From NCBI RefSeq assembly GCF_900698995.1, contig NZ_LR217735.1:62001-126000 (forward strand): a DNA stretch of 64,000 bases, read 5' to 3'. The translations under genes and the position numbers were made by a program. Below, piece after piece: positions 39,789 to 50,326 of this stretch. The DNA comes from Erwinia_E haradaeae_C. GTDB taxonomy: Bacteria > Pseudomonadota > Gammaproteobacteria > Enterobacterales > Enterobacteriaceae. The notes under the pieces are model-generated. The model searched no databases, was not told the DNA's origin, and saw only the letters and a list, made by a program, of their open reading frames with translations. The number at the start of each line of letters is the position of its first letter. Within the stretch, counting starts at the first letter, position 1.

Positions 39789-41309
39789 ATGTTATTACCT
39801 TGGCTTATTGCATTACCTTTTATGGGTGGATTACTTTGTTGTTTTTCGGAGTCTTTTGGAACTCACAAGCCTCGCTGGATAGCTTTAATCACCATGGGGT
39901 TTACACTAGCTCTTTCGCTGATACTCTGGACACATAGTGAAAATGAGTTATCGCAGATACATAGCGGTTTACAGTGGAAAAGTCAGTTTACTATGCCTTG
40001 GATTCCTCGATTTGGTATTACTTTTTCTTTAGCTATCGATGGTTTGTCATTATTAATGGTGACTCTTACGAGTTTATTAGGTTTTTTGGCAATTTTATGT
40101 TCATGGAGAGAGATCAATAAATGCCATGGTTGGTTTCACCTAAATTTGCTCTGGTTATTAGGAGGAGTGATTGGTGTATTTCTTGCTGTCGATTTATTTT
40201 TATTTTTCTTTTTTTGGGAAATGATGTTAGTTCCAATGTATTTTTTAATTGCGCTGTGGGGAAATCGATCTACAGATGATAGAGATCGTGTGTCTGCTGC
40301 TACTAAGTTTTTTATATATACACAAGCAAGTGGATTGCTGATGCTTATGGCTATTATAGGCTTAGTTTTTGTTCATTATTCAGCAACAGGAGATTTAACT
40401 TTTTATTATGAAAATTTATTACAGACTCCTATGTCACTTAGAGTTCAACAAGTATTAATGATGGGTTTTTTTATTGCATTTGCAGTAAAAATACCAGTCG
40501 TGCCTTTACATGGTTGGCTGCAAGACGTGCATAGTTGCTCTCCCACTGCTGGTTCAGTCGAATTGTCTGGCATTGTATTAAAAACTGCTACTTATGGTTT
40601 ATTACGTTTTGTTTTGCCGTTATTTCCTCATGCATCTACCATATTTGCTCCCATTGCTATGTGGTTGGGAATTATTAGTATATTTTATGGAGCCTGGATG
40701 GCTTTTTCGCAGAATGACATTAAGCGCTTGATTGCTTGCACTTCAATTTCCCATATGGGTTTTTTACTTATTGCAATATATACAGGAAATTTGATAGCAT
40801 ATCAAGGAGCTGTTATTCACATGATCGCACATGGTTTGTCTGCTGCTGCGCTATTTATTATTGCCGGCCAACTTTATGAGCGTTTGCATACTTGCGATAT
40901 GCGATATATGGGTGGCTTATGGTCAAGAATTAAATGGCTTCCTGGATTATCTTTATTTTTTTCTATGGCAAATATTGGATTTCCTGGCACAGGTAATTTT
41001 ATTGGTGAATTTATGATTTTCATGGGAGGTTTTTATATAGCGCCATGGATTATTATAATTGCTTCATGTAGTCTAGTATTCTCTGCTATATACTCTTTAG
41101 TTATGATGCAAAAAACTTATTATGGCAAATCAAAATCAGAAATACTATTGCATGACATGTCACCTCGCGAGCTGATTACTATTTTGTCGCTATTATTTTT
41201 ACTAATCTTTTTAGGTTTATACCCCCAGACAATCCTGGATACCTCTTATTCTTCTATGGAACATATTCAGAAATTACTCAACACTACTATGCTCACAATA
41301 AGATCGTAA
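39789..41309 (+). CDS. nuoM: NADH-quinone oxidoreductase subunit M
   Basis: The second antiporter-like proton-pumping subunit. It has 506 residues (E. coli 509). The key glutamate is in FFFFWEMMLVPMYF (about 144) and lysines in FAVKIPVVPLHGWL (about 233) and GIVLKTATYGLLRF. The usual HGWLPDAH reads HGWLQDVH, and SVDLAG reads SVELSG, unusual for this conserved part. The start MLLPWLI matches E. coli. A 241-bp gap separates it from nuoL, the widest break in the operon, so a local promoter or processing site is possible. Confidence 0.97.
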   Translation: MLLPWLIALPFMGGLLCCFSESFGTHKPRWIALITMGFTLALSLILWTHSENELSQIHSGLQWKSQFTMPWIPRFGITFSLAIDGLSLLMVTLTSLLGFLAILCSWREINKCHGWFHLNLLWLLGGVIGVFLAVDLFLFFFFWEMMLVPMYFLIALWGNRSTDDRDRVSAATKFFIYTQASGLLMLMAIIGLVFVHYSATGDLTFYYENLLQTPMSLRVQQVLMMGFFIAFAVKIPVVPLHGWLQDVHSCSPTAGSVELSGIVLKTATYGLLRFVLPLFPHASTIFAPIAMWLGIISIFYGAWMAFSQNDIKRLIACTSISHMGFLLIAIYTGNLIAYQGAVIHMIAHGLSAAALFIIAGQLYERLHTCDMRYMGGLWSRIKWLPGLSLFFSMANIGFPGTGNFIGEFMIFMGGFYIAPWIIIIASCSLVFSAIYSLVMMQKTYYGKSKSEILLHDMSPRELITILSLLFLLIFLGLYPQTILDTSYSSMEHIQKLLNTTMLTIRS

Positions 41310-41315
41310 GTTATT

Positions 41316-42770
41316 ATGACAGTCATGAATCAACAATTAACTCTGATTATGCCGTTATTAATCCTTAGTATCACAGTAGTAATCATGATGCTAAGTATTA
41401 GCTTAAAGCGTAATCATCATCTTTGTGCTTCTATTGCCTTTTTCGGTTTTAGTTTGGCATTTCTTTCTTTATATTTTGTAGCGCAGGCGGGATCTGGAGA
41501 GGTTACTCCGCTACTTCGAGTAGATAGATACTCAATTTTTTATACTAGTTTGGTGATTCTTTCAAGTTTATCTGCCTGCATTTTTTCTTATCCATGGATA
41601 AGGGGATATCCTAAAAACCGTGAAGAATTTTACTTACTTATTATTCTTTCTACATTGGGTGGTGTAGTTCTAGTTAGCGCTAATCATTTTTCATCATTAT
41701 TTATTGGTATCGAATTGCTTTCTTTGCCGCTAGTTGGTTTAGTAGGTTATGGGGTAAATATTGGTTATTCTTTAGAGGCAACTTTAAAATATGCAATATT
41801 ATCTATTGCTTCTTCTGCATTTCTTCTTTTGGGAATAGCGCTAGTTTATGCACATACAGGAAGTCTTGGTTTTGATGGATTAATTTATTCAAAAAGTAAT
41901 AGTTTAAGTTCAGAAGCATTAATTATAGCAGGTTTTTCTTTAATGATTGTTAGTTTTGGATTCAAGCTTTCATTAGTACCTTTTCATCTTTGGACGCCAG
42001 ATGTGTATCAAGGAGCACCTTCTTCAGTAGGGACCTTTTTGGCAAGTACTAGTAAAATAGCAGTATTTAGTGTTTTAATGCGTTTATTTATTTATACATC
42101 TATAAAAAATTTTGAATGTATATATTTTATATTAACTATATTAGCAGTAGCATCTATTTTATTTGGAAATTTGATGGCTCTGAGGCAAAAAAATATTAAA
42201 CGTATTTTAGGGTATTCATCTATAGCACATTTTGGGTATCTATTAATTACTTTAATTGCAATACGGTATTCTGAGTTATCATTAGAAGCTTCTGCTGTTT
42301 ATCTCGTAAGTTATCTTTTTAGCACCTTGGGAGCTTTTGGTGTAGTTAGTCTTCTGTTGGACGCAAAAAATGATTTTTCTGAATCGCTATCTTCTTGTCG
42401 TGGTTTGTTTTGGCGTAATCCTATTTTAGCAATTGCTTTGACAGTAACAATGTTTTCACTTGCTGGCATCCCTATAACTTTTGGTTTTATAGGTAAGTTT
42501 TACCTGATATCTTTAGGAGTTTATGCTCACCTATGGGCCGTAACAATAGCAATGGTGTTCGGAAGTGCTATTGGGTTATACTATTATCTGCGTATTATTA
42601 TTAGTTTATATTTGGAGCCCAACGAATCTGTAAAATATTTATCACCACAGCAGCATCATTCAGTGTTACAGGTAGGTGATATGATGGTTGTTTTATTCGC
42701 TCTGCTTTCTATAATATTTGGGATTTACCCACAACCTATTATTGAGTTAGCTCAGCTTATAAGGCTATAG
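41316..42770 (+). CDS. nuoN: NADH-quinone oxidoreductase subunit N
   Basis: The third antiporter-like subunit and last gene of the operon. It has 484 residues (E. coli 485) in about 14 spans. Conserved parts are LFIGIELLSLPLVGLVGY with the glutamate (about 133), FGFKLSLVPFHLWTPDVYQGAP with the lysine (about 217) and LAGIPITFGFIGKFYL. It starts 6 bp after nuoM. A CTATAG inverted repeat (around 42763-42782) sits at its end but is too weak to call a terminator. Confidence 0.97.
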   Translation: MTVMNQQLTLIMPLLILSITVVIMMLSISLKRNHHLCASIAFFGFSLAFLSLYFVAQAGSGEVTPLLRVDRYSIFYTSLVILSSLSACIFSYPWIRGYPKNREEFYLLIILSTLGGVVLVSANHFSSLFIGIELLSLPLVGLVGYGVNIGYSLEATLKYAILSIASSAFLLLGIALVYAHTGSLGFDGLIYSKSNSLSSEALIIAGFSLMIVSFGFKLSLVPFHLWTPDVYQGAPSSVGTFLASTSKIAVFSVLMRLFIYTSIKNFECIYFILTILAVASILFGNLMALRQKNIKRILGYSSIAHFGYLLITLIAIRYSELSLEASAVYLVSYLFSTLGAFGVVSLLLDAKNDFSESLSSCRGLFWRNPILAIALTVTMFSLAGIPITFGFIGKFYLISLGVYAHLWAVTIAMVFGSAIGLYYYLRIIISLYLEPNESVKYLSPQQHHSVLQVGDMMVVLFALLSIIFGIYPQPIIELAQLIRL

Positions 42771-43082
42771 AATGGACACTATAGTAAATAATTGTATTAA
42801 TAATTAGTAAGAGATAGCTAGAATCTATATAGAAGAGAGAGCGATGATTTTGTAAAAATGCTATGGAGTGTGTTTTTTATTTATATAAAACCTTACCAAA
42901 AAATTTTTTTCTGTTAAATTATTTTTTATTATAACAATGCAATCATTTGTTATAATAAATAATGTATAAAACATTATATCTTTTATACAATTATCTAATT
43001 AAAAGGTTTGCGAATATCTCGTTGCTGAGAGGTCATGTAATAGTTTTGAACTTTTAGTTGAATATTCATAATTGCAGTGCCA
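42771..43082. other. Spacer between convergent nuoN and iscS
   Basis: 312 bp. No strong terminator, gene or RNA is seen. The reverse-strand sequence just after the iscS stop has no continuation resembling the missing C-terminus of IscS, and no iscU. Confidence 0.6.
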
Positions 43083-44222
43083 TTATTGATTATTAATTTT
43101 ATTTATTAAATCAACCGCGTAACTAATTTCTTCTTGAGTAGTAAAGCGCCCAAAAGAAAATCGAATAGAATTCAGTGCGACCTCTCGGTTTATACCAAGA
43201 GCTGTCAGAACATAAGAAGGTTTGAGGCTGCTAGAAAGGCAAGCAGATCCGTTAGAAATGGCTAGATCTTTTAGTGATATTAGCAATGCAGTTTTACTGA
43301 TATTATGAAAACTAATATTTAAAATATGCCCTGCTCCTTGATTCAAAGACCCATTAAGAGATACTGTTTGAATATTTTCAATACCTTTCCAAAGTTGTGC
43401 GCGTAGTTTGCAAATACGCAGCATCTCTTTTTCCATTGTATCTTTAGCAATCGCGCATGCTTTACCCATGCCAACAATTTGATGCACTGGTAGTGTACCG
43501 GATCTCATGCCACGCTCATGCCCACCACCGTGAATTTGCGCAGATAGATAAATACGTGGCTGATTTCGAACAAAAAGAGCTCCAATACCTTTTGGCCCGT
43601 ATATCTTATGTGCTGAAAATGACATAAGATCAATTTTTAGGTGCTTCAGGTTAATAGGTAGTTTTCCAATACTTTGCGTCGCATCAACATGGAAGATCAC
43701 GCCATGTTCTCTGCAGATTTTTCCGATAGCAGTAATATCTTGTATAATACCAATTTCATTATTAACATGCATAATAGAAACAAGTATAGTGTCTGGACGT
43801 AATGATTGCTGTAGGTGTTCTAATAAAAAAATACCATTGCGCGATGGATCAAGATAAGTGATATGAAAACCTTCAGACTCCAAATAAGCGCAAGTATCTA
43901 GCACCGTTTTATGTTCAGTTTTCGTGGTAATAAGATGCAGACCCTTTTTACGATAAAAATTTGCCGCACCTTTAATAGCTAGATTATTAGACTCAGTTGC
44001 GCCGGAAGTAAAAATAATTTCTCTTGAGTCAGCCCCAATAAGCTCTGCTATCTGATTTCTGGCAATATCGACTGCTTCTTCTGCTCGCCAACCAAATTGG
44101 TGAGATCTAGAAGATGGGTTGCCAAAATTACCATCTAGAGTAAAATATTGTAGCATTTTTTCTACTACACGTGGATCGGTGGGTGTAGTGGCGGCATAAT
44201 CGAGGTAAATTGGTAATTTCAT
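43083..44222 (-). CDS. iscS: Cysteine desulfurase IscS, C-terminally shortened
   Basis: A PLP enzyme that removes sulfur from cysteine as a persulfide for Fe-S clusters and tRNA thiolation. It has 379 residues against 404 in E. coli; identity is high until LINKINNQ, where translation stops. The PLP lysine is in SFSAHKIYGPKG (about 206), His in TKTEHKT (about 104) and the catalytic Cys in NGSACLSSS (about 328). The lost approximately 25-residue tail is a site known to matter for IscU binding in E. coli. iscR, iscU, iscA, hscBA and fdx are not beside it. It may serve mainly tRNA thiolation through TusA, an inference. Confidence 0.96.
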   Translation of the reverse strand: MKLPIYLDYAATTPTDPRVVEKMLQYFTLDGNFGNPSSRSHQFGWRAEEAVDIARNQIAELIGADSREIIFTSGATESNNLAIKGAANFYRKKGLHLITTKTEHKTVLDTCAYLESEGFHITYLDPSRNGIFLLEHLQQSLRPDTILVSIMHVNNEIGIIQDITAIGKICREHGVIFHVDATQSIGKLPINLKHLKIDLMSFSAHKIYGPKGIGALFVRNQPRIYLSAQIHGGGHERGMRSGTLPVHQIVGMGKACAIAKDTMEKEMLRICKLRAQLWKGIENIQTVSLNGSLNQGAGHILNISFHNISKTALLISLKDLAISNGSACLSSSLKPSYVLTALGINREVALNSIRFSFGRFTTQEEISYAVDLINKINNQ

Positions 44223-46032
44223 GCTAAAAATATTCTCAGATCATGTTCTTGTTGTATCTAGCGTAATAGCTAAGTGTAATAATGTTTTTTTTTGAAGTTA
44301 TAAGTAAATATTGCACAAAACAAATAAAAATATCAAAAAACACCAAATATATAAAATCTAATCAAGATAAAATATTTTTTATTTTGATTATGACCTTTCT
44401 ATACTTTTAATCATTTTTATTATTGTTCTTACTGTGAATCAGAATAATAAAATAGCTTAATTCTGAATGAGTGCTATTAAGCATCAATTGATATAAGAGT
44501 ATAATAATTTATATTTTATATATTACTCTAAGTGTATCGAAAATGACCACTATATTTTACATTTTAATTATTAGATTATGTTTAATAGTTTTTTAGTAGC
44601 TGTAATAGAACTAATTATGAAACTTAATATATCTTAAAAGTGTAAAACATCTGTATATTTTACACTAATTAGTGAGTATTATATATAAATAGATTTATAA
44701 AAGGATCTTTTTGGGTTGGTTAGATTCATGTGAATAGTAAATTCAGCGTTTTTTTTGAAGAACAGTCACGAATCACTTTGACTGCAGAATTATGATTTTT
44801 ATAGATAACTACAATAATATATTTTTATATTATATAATAGTTCAAAAATTAAGCAATATAATATATTGATATATTTTTAAATATCATATATTAAAATATT
44901 TTTAATAAAAATTACTCTGAATTTGATTTGAGTGATAAAAATAATATTTGTACAATGTATGATTAACCTCTTAAATATGGATTTATGTAAAATATTTTAG
45001 AAGGAAATTTTTTAATAATTTTTACAATTCTTGAAAATAGAGTTAGATCTTTTTTTTAAATTGCGTGTTTTTATGTTAAAAATAATTCTTTTATATTAGT
45101 AGAGTCAGCTTGAAGTTTTATATAAAAGCCTAATCATAATATGATATATAATTTCAGGTAGATGATATCTATCTATTCATTGTATTAAATAGTCTATTAA
45201 GTATTTTACTTATAACATCTATTGAATCTCTTATGTTGATATATTTTTAAGTTTTATAGATTAATATATATACGAAGAATAAAAGTTAACAAAAATTTTT
45301 ATAACCTTATTTTATATGTTGTTGTATATACTTGAAATATAATTATATTGTATTGTGTATCTTCAGATTGATATAATTTGATTTATTTAGTTTTAATTAA
45401 CAATCTTTTATAAATTGATTGAAAGTAGCATTAGATATCATCTATCTACATGCTATTTATTTTTAAATATTGCAATTAACTCCATTGCTATAAAAGGATT
45501 CTGTAGGTCATATAACTCGAGTATTAATAATGATTTTATAAATCCTTATTGTATCATACAATAGATTCTATATTTTCTAAAAAATATATAAGTTAGTAGA
45601 TGCTTATGGGTAGGTGCTAAAGCTTTCTCAACCAAAAACGTTATAAGATTTTATTAGGAAAAATATTAGTCAAAAGTTATCTCTACAAAATAGAGATACT
45701 TCTGTTAGTGTTTCTTTGTTAATTAGCGTATAACTTATTATCGTAAGAGAATAGTCTTGATTATGTGAAAAATTGTCTACTTGGCTAAAAAATATATTTT
45801 GCATTTCTAATGATTAAGTTTTGAATTTGTATAAAAGTACTTTACGTAAGAGATCTAACTCTTAATAATTATAGTTGTTTTATGCATCATAAGTAATTCT
45901 GATTTATCCTGAACATCTCAAAATCAAAACAATAAATTGATATTCAAATATCACCGATTTTTTTAAAAAGTGATGTAAGTTATTTATTGCATTATACATA
46001 GATTATTAGTTAGATTACGAGATATTAAATTT
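44223..46032. other. 1.8-kb spacer between divergent iscS and coaE
   Basis: AT-rich throughout with dense stops in all frames. No gene, RNA or repeat family is recognised. Promoters for both flanking genes are presumably at the two ends. Confidence 0.65.
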
Positions 46033-46635
46033 ATGTCTTATATTGTAGCTTTAACAGGTGGCATTGGTAGCGGAAAAACTACTATTGCAAATATGTTTGC
46101 TAAGTTAGGTGTAAACATTGTTGACTCTGATTGTATTTCACGCCAGATTCTTCTAACAAATCGGGAAGTGTTAATGGCAATATATAAATATTTTGGTAAA
46201 AAAATATTTATAAAAGATTGGATTGTAAATCGCCCCTTGTTACGAAAAAAAATTTTTAATTCTAAAGAAGATAGATTATGGGTTAATAATTTATTACATC
46301 CCATTATTTGTCGGGATTCTCATGCTCAGTTAGCATTTTCACAATCTTCATGGTGTTTGTGGGTAGTTCCACTTTTAATAGAAAATAATTTACAATGTTA
46401 TGCCAATCGTATCTTATTGACAGATATTGATCTTAAATTACAAATCAAAAGAACTGCAAAACGCGATCAGATTACTTATCATGAAGTTAATAAAATTATT
46501 CGTGCTCAAGCAACATCTTGGTCACGAATTTCTGTTGCGGATGATATTATAGACAACAATGGCTCATTAGATATACTCAATCGGCAAGTCATCGACTTAA
46601 ATCAGAATTATTTACATTTTTCAAAATATTTATAA
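46033..46635 (+). CDS. coaE: Dephospho-CoA kinase
   Basis: Catalyses the last step of coenzyme A synthesis, phosphorylating the 3'-OH of dephospho-CoA. It has 200 residues (E. coli 206). The P-loop is GGIGSGKTT (9-17), followed by the substrate motif DSDCISRQ, the lid region and VADDIIDNNGS near the C-terminus. The E. coli neighbours yacF (zapD) and yacG are absent. An A8 run near 46246 is a possible slippage site. Its retention suggests that the symbiont completes CoA from a supplied or internally made precursor. Confidence 0.96.
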   Translation: MSYIVALTGGIGSGKTTIANMFAKLGVNIVDSDCISRQILLTNREVLMAIYKYFGKKIFIKDWIVNRPLLRKKIFNSKEDRLWVNNLLHPIICRDSHAQLAFSQSSWCLWVVPLLIENNLQCYANRILLTDIDLKLQIKRTAKRDQITYHEVNKIIRAQATSWSRISVADDIIDNNGSLDILNRQVIDLNQNYLHFSKYL

Positions 46636-47381
46636 TTGGAAACATGCATTCTAAATTTTAAATTACATATAGATGTCGATTTAAATAAACTCCTGTTAAA
46701 AAAAGTTAAGAAGAATTTCTTGGGTGAGACAGTGATTGATGTTTGTTAATATGATCATTAATTTTTAATTTTTTCAATGATATATATAAGTATTCCCCCT
46801 TGCTTTGTATTTTTACTATTTTTACAATAAAGATTATATTGATCTATTTTATATATTGTCTACTACATTCTAATGTAGTATATCTTATAGATAAAAAATA
46901 ATAGAATATTTGTTCTTTTAAAATAGCTAATTAAATTCTATGCCTATATTGAGGGCATCTCAAAAGATATATGCCTACAATGACATTGTTTTACATATAG
47001 ATATAGGTTACTTAAATATCTTCTTTAATAACTTGCCGTATCAGGTTAGTTCAATGTTGAGGAATCTGGCGATCGGTAGATGACAAGTAAACTGTCTCTT
47101 ATTAACAAATCTAGCGTTGAGATTAAAAGAATACATGTTGTTATTATTGTATATAATATTACCTGGATTTTCTGATTATAAAAATAGAAAAATTTAAATC
47201 TAACCATATTTTAGCACGCATTGCAAGCGTCTTCGATCTCTAAATTTCATGATATAGATTTTAGTCTTATAATAAGAAGATTGTAATTTTTATGTTAAAG
47301 TATTCAGAAATATCCATAAATCTAAAAATTAAAAAGATTGTAGCTATTATCCATATATATAAATTATTTAAAGTCTACCAA
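46636..47381. other. Spacer between coaE and lepA
   Basis: 746 bp. A less AT-rich patch at about 47030-47110 has no recognised content. An in-frame extension of lepA back to 47292 is open but has no homology and is not counted as coding. Confidence 0.6.
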
Positions 47382-49190
47382 ATGATATCAATAAATCAAA
47401 TACGAAATTTTTCTATTATTGCGCATATCGATCACGGAAAATCAACAATTGCTGATCGTCTGATCCAGGTATGTGGCGGTTTAACAGAACGCAAAATGAC
47501 GAAGCAGGTGCTAGATTCAATGGAGTTAGAACGAGAGCGTGGTATTACCATTAAGGCACAAAGTGTTACTCTTACTTATAATGCCAAAAATGGCAAAAAA
47601 TATCAACTGAATTTCATTGATACACCAGGACACGTCGACTTTTCATATGAGGTTTCTCGTTCTCTTGGAGCATGTGAGGGAGCAATTCTTGTAGTTGATG
47701 CCGCACAGGGGGTAGAGGCACAAACTGTAGCTAATTTTTGCAGTGCAATAGAAATGAATTTAACAGTAATCCCTGTATTAAATAAAATAGATTTAATTAC
47801 AGCAGATCCAGTTAAGGTTTTTAAAGAAATCGAAGAAATAATAGGACTTGATACTACTGATGCTGTAGTCTGTTCAGCTAAAACTGGCGCCGGGATACCT
47901 GATATGCTAGAACGTTTAATACGGGAAATCCCACCACCTACAGGAGATCCACAAGGTCCACTACAAGCACTGATAATTGATTCTTGGTTTGATAATTACC
48001 TTGGTGTTATTTCTTTGACACGTATTAAAAATGGTATCTTACGTGAAGGTGACAAAATTAAAGTAATGAGTACTGATCAAGTTTACATAATAGATCGTGT
48101 TGGTGTTTTTACTCCAAAACGAAAAGATACCGGCATTTTATGCTGTGGTGAAGTAGGCTGGGTCGTATGTGGGGTAAAGGATATTTTTGGTATTCCAGTA
48201 GGGGATACACTGACTTCAGCTAATAATATGGCTATGTATCCACTACCTGGATTTAAAAAAGTTAAACCACAAGTTTATGCTGGTTTATTTCCAATTAGAT
48301 CCAATGATTACGAATTATTAAGGAATTCTTTAGGAAAATTATGTCTAAATGATGCTTCATTATTTTATGAAGCAGAAGATTCTACGGCTTTAGGGTTTGG
48401 TTTTCGTTGTGGATTTTTGGGTATGCTACATATGGAAATTATTAAAGAGCGTCTCGAGCGTGAATACAACTTAGAGATTATGATTACTGCCCCTACCGTC
48501 GTATATGAAGTAAAAACAGTTTATGGGAATCTAATTTATGTAGATAATCCTACTAAATTACCTATAGATAATGACATAGTAGAATTACGTGAACCAATTG
48601 CTGAGTGTCACATATTAGTGCCACAAGAGTATCTTGGTAATGTGATTATGTTATGTATTAAAAAGCGTGGCATTCAAACTAGTATAGTTTATTATAACCA
48701 ACAAGTTTCACTAATTTATGAAATACCTATGTCTGAAGTGATTCGTGATTTTTTTGGTCATCTCAAGTCTACGACACGTGGTTATGCTTCTTTGGAATAT
48801 CATTTTAAAAAATTTTCCGTGTCCGATATGGTTCGTGTTGATATTATAATTAATAGCGAACGAATTGATGCGTTATCATTAATTACTCATCGTCAGCATG
48901 CACAATTTTATGGGCGGGAGCTTGTAAATAAACTTACGCAGATTATTCCTCGTCAACAATTTGAAATTATTATACAAGCGACTATCGGGAAGAATATTTT
49001 TGCTCGCAATACGGTGAAACAATTGCGCAAAAATGTTCTTGCTAAGTGTTATGGTGGTGATATTAGTCGTAAGAAAAAATTACTCCAGAAACAAAAAGAT
49101 GGGAAAAAACGCATGAAAAGCATAGGAAAAATTGCACTTCCGCAGGAAGCATTCTTTACAATAATGAATATTTCTATAGAAAATAAATAA
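47382..49190 (+). CDS. lepA: Elongation factor 4 (LepA)
   Basis: A ribosomal GTPase related to EF-G that acts on stalled or mistranslocated ribosomes. From the ATG at 47382 it has 602 residues (E. coli 599). GTPase motifs are AHIDHGKST (G1), RGITI (G2), DTPGHVDF (G3), NKIDL (G4) and SAK (G5). The C-terminal domain with KQLRKNVLAKCYGGDISRKKK is nearly unchanged. An in-frame ATG 30 codons upstream gives an unrelated N-terminus, so I start where MISINQIRNFSI aligns with E. coli. lepB follows after about 30 bp, then rnc and era, as in E. coli. Confidence 0.98.
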   Translation: MISINQIRNFSIIAHIDHGKSTIADRLIQVCGGLTERKMTKQVLDSMELERERGITIKAQSVTLTYNAKNGKKYQLNFIDTPGHVDFSYEVSRSLGACEGAILVVDAAQGVEAQTVANFCSAIEMNLTVIPVLNKIDLITADPVKVFKEIEEIIGLDTTDAVVCSAKTGAGIPDMLERLIREIPPPTGDPQGPLQALIIDSWFDNYLGVISLTRIKNGILREGDKIKVMSTDQVYIIDRVGVFTPKRKDTGILCCGEVGWVVCGVKDIFGIPVGDTLTSANNMAMYPLPGFKKVKPQVYAGLFPIRSNDYELLRNSLGKLCLNDASLFYEAEDSTALGFGFRCGFLGMLHMEIIKERLEREYNLEIMITAPTVVYEVKTVYGNLIYVDNPTKLPIDNDIVELREPIAECHILVPQEYLGNVIMLCIKKRGIQTSIVYYNQQVSLIYEIPMSEVIRDFFGHLKSTTRGYASLEYHFKKFSVSDMVRVDIIINSERIDALSLITHRQHAQFYGRELVNKLTQIIPRQQFEIIIQATIGKNIFARNTVKQLRKNVLAKCYGGDISRKKKLLQKQKDGKKRMKSIGKIALPQEAFFTIMNISIENK

Positions 49191-49223
49191 GATTTATAGC
49201 ATTTTATTGAAGAGGTTATGGGT

Positions 49224-50177
49224 ATGGCACATACATTTATAATAGTTTTAGTAATTGCAACGTCTATTAGCGGTTTATTATGGTGTATTATGGTAGCTCA
49301 AAGGATCGTAAGTAAAAATAAAGAACAGATAATGCAAAAACCTGTTAATAACGTAATTACTATATCTCAAAAATTGCAATCTTGGACAAAAAGCATAGCA
49401 TCGATTTTTCCTGTGCTTTTTCTAGTATTCATGGTGCGCGCATTTGGTTACGAACCCTTTCAGATCCCCTCTGGATCTATGATGCCAACTTTATTAGCTG
49501 GTGATTTTATTTTAGTACAAAAGTATGCATATGGCTTGAAGAATCCAATTACACAACATACTTTGATACAGACTGGACATCCGCATCGTGGTGATGTTGT
49601 TGTGTTTAAATACCCAAAAGATACAAGCCAAGATTATATTAAACGCGTGATTGGCTTACCAGGTGATTTAGTGAGTTACGATCTTCTCAGTAAAAAATTA
49701 TCAATCCAGCCAGATTTCATGAATGTTAAAAATTGTAAACGCTTATTGAAGGTGACTTATTTTCCTTTCAATATGGATGATCAAAAATTTATCAATTCTA
49801 ATAAAGATGAATTAAATCATAATGTCAACCATAAATATATTCAAGAAGTAGAACCTGAAGGTGATCATCCGGTAACTCGTATAGAAATGTTCGATAGCGT
49901 AAAACATCTTATTTTATTGTTAAATGGAGAACAGAAAGATTTTGAGTTAAGAGGTTACAATGGGATCGTTCATCAAAAGATTAGTTGGTTAGTTCCGGAG
50001 AATATGTACTTTATGATGGGGGACAACCGTGATAATAGCTCCGATAGTCGTTATTGGGGGTTTGTGCCAGAAAAAAATTTAGTTGGAAAAGCAGCTGCTA
50101 TATGGATGAGTTTTGATAAAAAGGAAGGAAAGTTCCCAACTGGCTTGCGTCTGGAGCGTATTGGCATAATTCATTAA
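49224..50177 (+). CDS. lepB: Signal peptidase I
   Basis: An inner-membrane serine protease that removes signal peptides from exported proteins. From the ATG at 49224 it has 317 residues (E. coli 324). This start fits AGAGG 8 bases upstream and aligns MAHTFIIVLVIAT with E. coli; an ATG two codons earlier is too near the site. Two membrane spans (about 3-22 and 58-78) precede the catalytic Ser in PSGSMMPTLLAGDF (about 90) and Lys in YIKRVIGLPGD (about 145). MGDNRDNSSDSR is intact. The E. coli periplasmic disulfide pair is not conserved: only one Cys is present in that loop. Confidence 0.96.
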   Translation: MAHTFIIVLVIATSISGLLWCIMVAQRIVSKNKEQIMQKPVNNVITISQKLQSWTKSIASIFPVLFLVFMVRAFGYEPFQIPSGSMMPTLLAGDFILVQKYAYGLKNPITQHTLIQTGHPHRGDVVVFKYPKDTSQDYIKRVIGLPGDLVSYDLLSKKLSIQPDFMNVKNCKRLLKVTYFPFNMDDQKFINSNKDELNHNVNHKYIQEVEPEGDHPVTRIEMFDSVKHLILLLNGEQKDFELRGYNGIVHQKISWLVPENMYFMMGDNRDNSSDSRYWGFVPEKNLVGKAAAIWMSFDKKEGKFPTGLRLERIGIIH

Positions 50178-50326
50178 ACAATAATTATCTAATGGATGAT
50201 TGGAGTTGATAATTTTTATTGTCTGAATGATAGTGCTATGTAGTATATATATACAATATATATTGCTTCTCTATAGAAGTAAAAATTATTTTATATCGCC
50301 AGTAGTAAACTATAGATACGGTAATC

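Noticed and set aside
43005..43080. Short ORF after iscS starting MNIQLKVQNYY as a ribosome-hibernation factor remnant
   Set aside because: Only about 24 codons and too little similarity to claim HPF or RaiA.
47292..47381. Thirty-codon N-terminal extension of LepA
   Set aside because: It is open in frame but bears no resemblance to LepA, and the protein aligns with E. coli from the ATG at 47382.
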